Shown one piece after another: positions 4,849-8,399 of a stretch of 8,399 nt of DNA. The stretch covers positions 1 through 8,399 of the forward strand of contig CAZEBF010000026.1 of NCBI GenBank assembly GCA_964510235.1, in the 5' to 3' direction. The position numbers and the translations under genes were made by a program. This DNA comes from CAYUUR01 sp964510235 (GTDB taxonomy: Bacteria > Patescibacteriota > Saccharimonadia > Saccharimonadales > CAYUUR01). A model generated the notes under the pieces. That model was not told the DNA's origin and searched no databases. It worked only from the letters and a program-made list of their open reading frames with translations. Numbering within the stretch: the first letter of the stretch is position 1; every line of letters starts with the position of its first letter.

Positions 4849-7437
4849 ATGAACAATAACGTAGGTGGGCAGATAGCAAGCACGATTACAGCCATACTCC
4901 CCTGGCTGGCAGTTTTTGTGGGCTTAACGCTTGTACTGGCTATTATTCTCGGAACAATTTTTCGAATCATAAACTACACCCGTAATCTCAAGCAAAACAG
5001 CGTCTTACTTGAAGTAACTCCTCCGGCGTTTCGAGACAAAGTACCAGACGCTACCTCTCAATTGTTCTCGGTGCTTCACGGGTTACACAAAAACCGATCA
5101 ATTATGCAGAAGTTGTTTCGGCAATCATCGTCCTTCTCTCTAGAGATCGTTTCTACCAGAAAAGGTGGCATTCGTTATCTGATCCGTACCGGTAAAGACA
5201 ACGTAGGCCTTATAAAACAAGCAGTTGCGGCTTACGTTGCTGACGCCAAGGTAAAAGAAGTACCCGAGTACTTGGACAGTGGGCAAATTACTGCAGTCCA
5301 GGTTTATAAACAGGCTGTTCACTTCGCTCACTCCATCGACACAAGCAAGTCAATATCTGAGCACGATCCTGTAGCTTACCTGACGAATGCTATGACCAAG
5401 CTACAAGACGACGAACTGATTAGTTTTCAATTGGTGGTGACACCGGCTGTCATATCTCAAGCATCGTCTATAGATAGGAAGATCCGACAAGGCAAAGATG
5501 CCGGGTCAAGCTTACAAAAACGTTTTACGCTAAGCAGTATCTTTAGTTATCTTTTTCTGTTGTTGAAGCTACCATTTATTATTGTTACCGGTATGATCTA
5601 CGGCATTCTATATAATGATCTGCCAGACAATATGAAATCGAGCAATAAAGCTCAAAAGTACTACAACAATGAATCACTACCACCAGCGGAACAGGAATTA
5701 GTCGATAAACTTCACGATAAGCTCAACCAAGACCTGTTTTATACCGAAATACGCAGTTTGATTATCTCGAGTGATAAAACGAGGCGTAAAGAACGAGCAA
5801 AAGCTATTGCTAACTCACTAGCCACTTTTTCTACCCCGAAGTTTCAGCGAATTAAGCCAAGAGTGAATTTCTTTGGAACGATAGGTAATAAAATGCGGGG
5901 ATACGCATACCGTAACCGTATGCCGTCACTACTGCACGCCAACTCAAACATCCTAGGCTCCGCTGAACTGGCCGCTATTTTTCACTTTCCGCATAGTCAG
6001 TCAGCCCGAACCGAGAATGTATCTAAGTCGTTAAGCAAAACATTGCCCGCACCAATTTCTCTCAAGGACACTGCGAACGAACTAGATATTGTTCTTGGTA
6101 GGAACATACATCAAGGCCAGGAAACGGCTTTTGGATTGACTGAAGCCGAGCGTGAACGCCACATCTACATTATTGGCGGTACCGGCAACGGTAAAACCAC
6201 CATGCTTCAATATGGTCTATTTCAGGACATTCATAACGGCAAGGGTGTTGCGGTTATAGACCCTCACGGTGATCTTGCAACCACATTACTGAAATACATA
6301 CCCAAGAAGAGCATAAAGGATGTCATTTACTTCGACCCTGATGATATTGATTATCCAATGAGCATGAACTTACTTGAATTACCCGATAACCTCACAGGCA
6401 GCGCTTTGGAGCGAGAAAAAGACCGTGTAACCGAGTCGGTAATATCTGTGCTCCGTAAAATTTTCTCAGACGATGATACTGGAGGCCACCGTATCGAATA
6501 CGTGCTGCGAAATGCTATTCAGACAGCCTTAACCACCGAAGACCCGACCATCTTCACTATATTTGAACTCCTTACTAATGATAATTACCGCAAGAAGATT
6601 ACTAATAATCTACCGGCCGGAACGCTCAAGAACTTCTGGCAAAACGAGCTCGGTAAAGCCGGAGCCATGCAGCGGGTCAAAATGAGCCAAGGAGTTACGT
6701 CTAAAATTGGACGCTTTGAGTTTTCACCTGCCACAAAACGCGTTATGGGTCAGCCGAAGTCTACACTCGATTTTGATGATATTCTGGCATCCGGCAAAAT
6801 CCTTATATGCAACTTCAGCAAGGGCAACTTAGGCGAAGACACTTCAGCCCTGTTCGGTACAGCTATACTGGCAAAACTGCAGGTAGCTGCCCTTAGGCGC
6901 TCAAAGATTGAACAATCCGAAAGACGTCCGTACTATCTCTACGTTGACGAGTTTCAGAACTTTGCGACTATGCCGTTTGTGCAGATGTTATCTGAGGCAA
7001 GAAAATATAAGCTATTTCTGACTATGGCCGAACAATCAACTGCTCAACAAGACGAGCAACGGCTAGTTAACATTATTTTGGCTAACGTTGGCACGGTGGT
7101 TAGTTTCAGAACTGGTAGCCCGATTGATGAGAGTTTAGTGCTGCCGTTATTCAAGCCTTTTGTTGAAGAGGGTGAAATCGCTAATCTACCTAGCTTTAAC
7201 TTCTATGCCAGAGTTTCGGCGATTAAGTCTCAAGAGCCACTTTCAGGAGAGACGCTACTACTGGAGGATGAGGGCAGCAAAGAGATAGCTCAAGAAGTCA
7301 TGAAGTCATCTAGAAAGCTGTACACTAAGAAGTATAAGGTTGCTAATGAAGACACAGAACCCAAAAGCCCCGAGAAAAAACCTATCATCAAAAAGGCACC
7401 TCTAAAAAGCAGAGAATCCGAGCCCCTCGAGGTCTAG
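4849..7437 (+). CDS. Membrane-anchored VirD4/TraG-like type IV secretion ATPase
   Basis: This 862-aa P-loop ATPase belongs to the VirD4/TraG/HerA-like group that drives DNA or protein transfer through type IV secretion systems, or otherwise pumps DNA at the membrane. TM helices are predicted at about 13-38 and 231-255. Between them, FSLEIVSTRKGGIRYLI and the following helices match the N-terminal region of Gram-positive and CPR members. Walker A is GGTGNGKTT at 443-451, a DPHGDL element follows near 473, and Walker B is YLYVDEFQNF with D700/E701. A TMAEQSTAQQDE sensor-like stretch comes next. The last 40 or so residues are a Lys/Pro-rich tail. I prefer the ATG at 4849 (GAGG 6 nt upstream) to the TTG two codons earlier. 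No VirB4, VirB6, relaxase or other T4SS gene lies next to it in this window. ATPase identification is firm; the substrate is unknown. Confidence 0.9.
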   Translation: MNNNVGGQIASTITAILPWLAVFVGLTLVLAIILGTIFRIINYTRNLKQNSVLLEVTPPAFRDKVPDATSQLFSVLHGLHKNRSIMQKLFRQSSSFSLEIVSTRKGGIRYLIRTGKDNVGLIKQAVAAYVADAKVKEVPEYLDSGQITAVQVYKQAVHFAHSIDTSKSISEHDPVAYLTNAMTKLQDDELISFQLVVTPAVISQASSIDRKIRQGKDAGSSLQKRFTLSSIFSYLFLLLKLPFIIVTGMIYGILYNDLPDNMKSSNKAQKYYNNESLPPAEQELVDKLHDKLNQDLFYTEIRSLIISSDKTRRKERAKAIANSLATFSTPKFQRIKPRVNFFGTIGNKMRGYAYRNRMPSLLHANSNILGSAELAAIFHFPHSQSARTENVSKSLSKTLPAPISLKDTANELDIVLGRNIHQGQETAFGLTEAERERHIYIIGGTGNGKTTMLQYGLFQDIHNGKGVAVIDPHGDLATTLLKYIPKKSIKDVIYFDPDDIDYPMSMNLLELPDNLTGSALEREKDRVTESVISVLRKIFSDDDTGGHRIEYVLRNAIQTALTTEDPTIFTIFELLTNDNYRKKITNNLPAGTLKNFWQNELGKAGAMQRVKMSQGVTSKIGRFEFSPATKRVMGQPKSTLDFDDILASGKILICNFSKGNLGEDTSALFGTAILAKLQVAALRRSKIEQSERRPYYLYVDEFQNFATMPFVQMLSEARKYKLFLTMAEQSTAQQDEQRLVNIILANVGTVVSFRTGSPIDESLVLPLFKPFVEEGEIANLPSFNFYARVSAIKSQEPLSGETLLLEDEGSKEIAQEVMKSSRKLYTKKYKVANEDTEPKSPEKKPIIKKAPLKSRESEPLEV

Positions 7438-7476
7438 TACGGGTTATTTGTTGTACGAGTTTATCTCTGTAGAGAC

Positions 7477-7869
7477 TTAAGGCCTAGCTCCGAACATATC
7501 TAAGTACGGCCAGAATGCTCGTTTCTTTGTAGAAACCTTCTTTGGCTTTGGTGTTTTTACCTTTGATGGAGTCGCCACTTCATAATCTAATACGTTAGGA
7601 AGCGGAAGCCCTTTAGCATATGCAGCATCGAAATCTTTATTCCAGCTATCAAAATCTATACTGACACTTGGCATCTGCTTCCCAGCGTATATAGCAATTC
7701 CGAAGCCGACAGCAGTGAATACAATAACAGCTAAGGCCATACCCATAATCGGCGCAAAGAACAAGATTAAGGAACTATAAATGATGTAGCACGGCCATAG
7801 ACGCACGTCACTATAGCCACCCTGGATTACTGAAATATCTTCTGATTGTTTATTTTTGATTAACTTCAT
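7477..7869 (-). CDS. Small membrane protein with two-TM hairpin and basic tail
   Basis: This 130-aa protein has a short N-terminus, two hydrophobic helices at about 24-41 and 43-62, and a C-terminal half with a Lys/Pro/Thr-rich stretch (about 99-115: TPKPKKVSTKKR) that ends in FWPYLDMFGARP. I do not recognise the family. The ATG at 7869 is chosen over an upstream TTG at 7911: TATAAT at 7881-7876 ends 6 nt before this ATG, and TTATAA stands at the -35 position (7904-7899, 17-nt spacer). Again a leaderless transcript is predicted and no Shine-Dalgarno is seen. The gene is convergent with the T4SS-like ATPase, and the stop codons lie about 40 nt apart. It follows the DUF2779 gene by 7 nt, so it can also be read in that operon. 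A membrane partner of the ATPase is possible but unsupported. Confidence 0.7.
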   Translation of the reverse strand: MKLIKNKQSEDISVIQGGYSDVRLWPCYIIYSSLILFFAPIMGMALAVIVFTAVGFGIAIYAGKQMPSVSIDFDSWNKDFDAAYAKGLPLPNVLDYEVATPSKVKTPKPKKVSTKKRAFWPYLDMFGARP

Positions 7870-7875
7870 GACTAT

Positions 7876-7904
7876 ATTATAGCAGTAAGCGCAAGTGCTT
7901 ATAA
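7876..7904 (-). promoter_or_regulatory. Leaderless-type promoter inside the 3' end of the DUF2779 gene
   Basis: TTATAA (7904-7899), a 17-nt spacer and consensus TATAAT (7881-7876) are read on the minus strand. The predicted transcription start coincides with the A of the ATG at 7869. The -10 box overlaps the TAA stop of the upstream gene. Confidence 0.5.
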
Positions 7905-8399
7905 ATCTCAACCATAGCTAACGTATCTAATCCACAATACTCAACTAAGTCGCTAAGAATCTGTTCTTTCTCGTCGGGCCTTTTACCGTCCAATACTGCT
8001 TCCATCCAGAGTCGTTGCGCTGTTGCACCTTCTTGAATGCCGAGCGCTTTATAAGACAATTCTGGCACAAGTACTGGCAGCACTGCCTTGATTGACGCGC
8101 TACCCTTAAAGTTTGCATCGATATACCAGTTACTAGAAAAAGGCGTCATGAGATCAACAATTCGCTCATTTAGCATCTCGTAGAATTCCGTATATTCGGG
8201 CAGCAATGAGCCGATCAATGAATTACAGCTTTTCTCAAAACCCATATTCCAAGTAATCACTGTCCCACTGTCTCCTATATGAGATTTCAAGGCCTTGCTG
8301 AGTGGCTCGGCCGGGTTGGTTTCATCTCTATGTAAGAATTCCTCGTGTCTTAACTCGGCATCTGGACTATCAAGAATATGCAGCGAGTACTGGAACGGC
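7877..8399 (-). CDS. DUF2779 protein, C-terminal part (5' end beyond the window)
   Basis: The minus-strand frame is open from the right edge to the TAA at 7879-7877, giving about 173 residues of a longer protein. An internal TTG (8290) has been read as a start, but coding clearly continues upstream: FQYSLHILDSPDAELRHEEF, then NPAEPLSKAL. The family pattern is seen in order: ITWNMGFEKSC, IVDLMTPFSSNWYID, SASIKAVLPVLVPELSY, IQEGATAQRLW and VEYCGLDTLAMVEIYKHL. These match, from memory, the DUF2779 domain, which has an RNase H/DEDD-exonuclease-like look (the final YC..DT acidic motif). Full-length members are several hundred residues, and some carry an N-terminal PD-(D/E)XK-type nuclease region. 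A nucleic-acid processing role is inferred; the first catalytic acid and the N-terminal domain are outside the window. Confidence 0.82.
   Translation of the reverse strand, partial: PFQYSLHILDSPDAELRHEEFLHRDETNPAEPLSKALKSHIGDSGTVITWNMGFEKSCNSLIGSLLPEYTEFYEMLNERIVDLMTPFSSNWYIDANFKGSASIKAVLPVLVPELSYKALGIQEGATAQRLWMEAVLDGKRPDEKEQILSDLVEYCGLDTLAMVEIYKHLRLLL

Noticed and set aside
5140..5331. Minus-strand 63-aa ORF
   Set aside because: Antisense shadow inside the T4SS-like ATPase gene.
7438..7476. Possible bidirectional terminator between the convergent ATPase and membrane-protein genes
   Set aside because: Only a 4-bp stem (TCTC-TGTA-GAGA) with no U-tract could be found.

Overview
The window most likely comes from a small-genome Candidate Phyla Radiation bacterium, probably Candidatus Saccharibacteria (TM7) or a close relative. 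This is an inference from gene content: an RNase J with a basic N-terminal extension, a large membrane-anchored VirD4/TraG-like ATPase, a GLUG/FN3 surface protein with a C-terminal membrane anchor but no LPXTG, and a DUF2779 protein. No in-frame UGA occurs in any accepted gene and UAA and UAG end genes normally, so the UGA-recoding CPR lineages (Gracilibacteria, Absconditabacteria) are unlikely. GC looks like the mid-40s percent by eye.

Layout. Positions 1-1840 (minus) hold almost all of an RNase J gene that runs off the left edge a few residues before its natural end. It has a good sigma70-like promoter at 2004-2032 and a leader of about 155 nt. The 475-nt gap between rnj and the next gene is not empty: 2065-2214 keeps a degraded, truncated remnant of a DUF2200 gene, followed by a clean promoter (2263-2291) for the secreted surface protein at 2316-3827.

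Positions 3854-4539 (plus) form a two-gene unit. A small, very acidic ORF has a broken N-terminus (in-frame TAA at 3896). It overlaps by 7 nt a compact single-HKD phospholipase-D-like protein, whose perfect AGGAGG ribosome binding site lies inside the acidic ORF. The PLD gene overlaps tail-to-tail by 4 nt with a minus-strand XRE-family regulator (4536-4736). The only good minus-strand terminator downstream of the regulator is at 3907-3930, so its mRNA may run antisense through the whole PLD unit.

The regulator is divergent from a large T4SS-type ATPase (4849-7437). The roughly 110-nt divergent control region carries three inverted repeats overlapping the predicted promoters. To the right, on the minus strand, lie a two-TM membrane protein with a basic tail (7477-7869) and the C-terminal part of a DUF2779 protein that runs off the right edge (7877-8399).

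How the parts may work together: RNase J is housekeeping RNA turnover. The surface protein and the T4SS-like ATPase fit an epibiont that depends on host contact. The acidic ORF, PLD protein and XRE regulator form the most unusual piece, a possible nuclease module with an eroded small partner. That last reading is inference.
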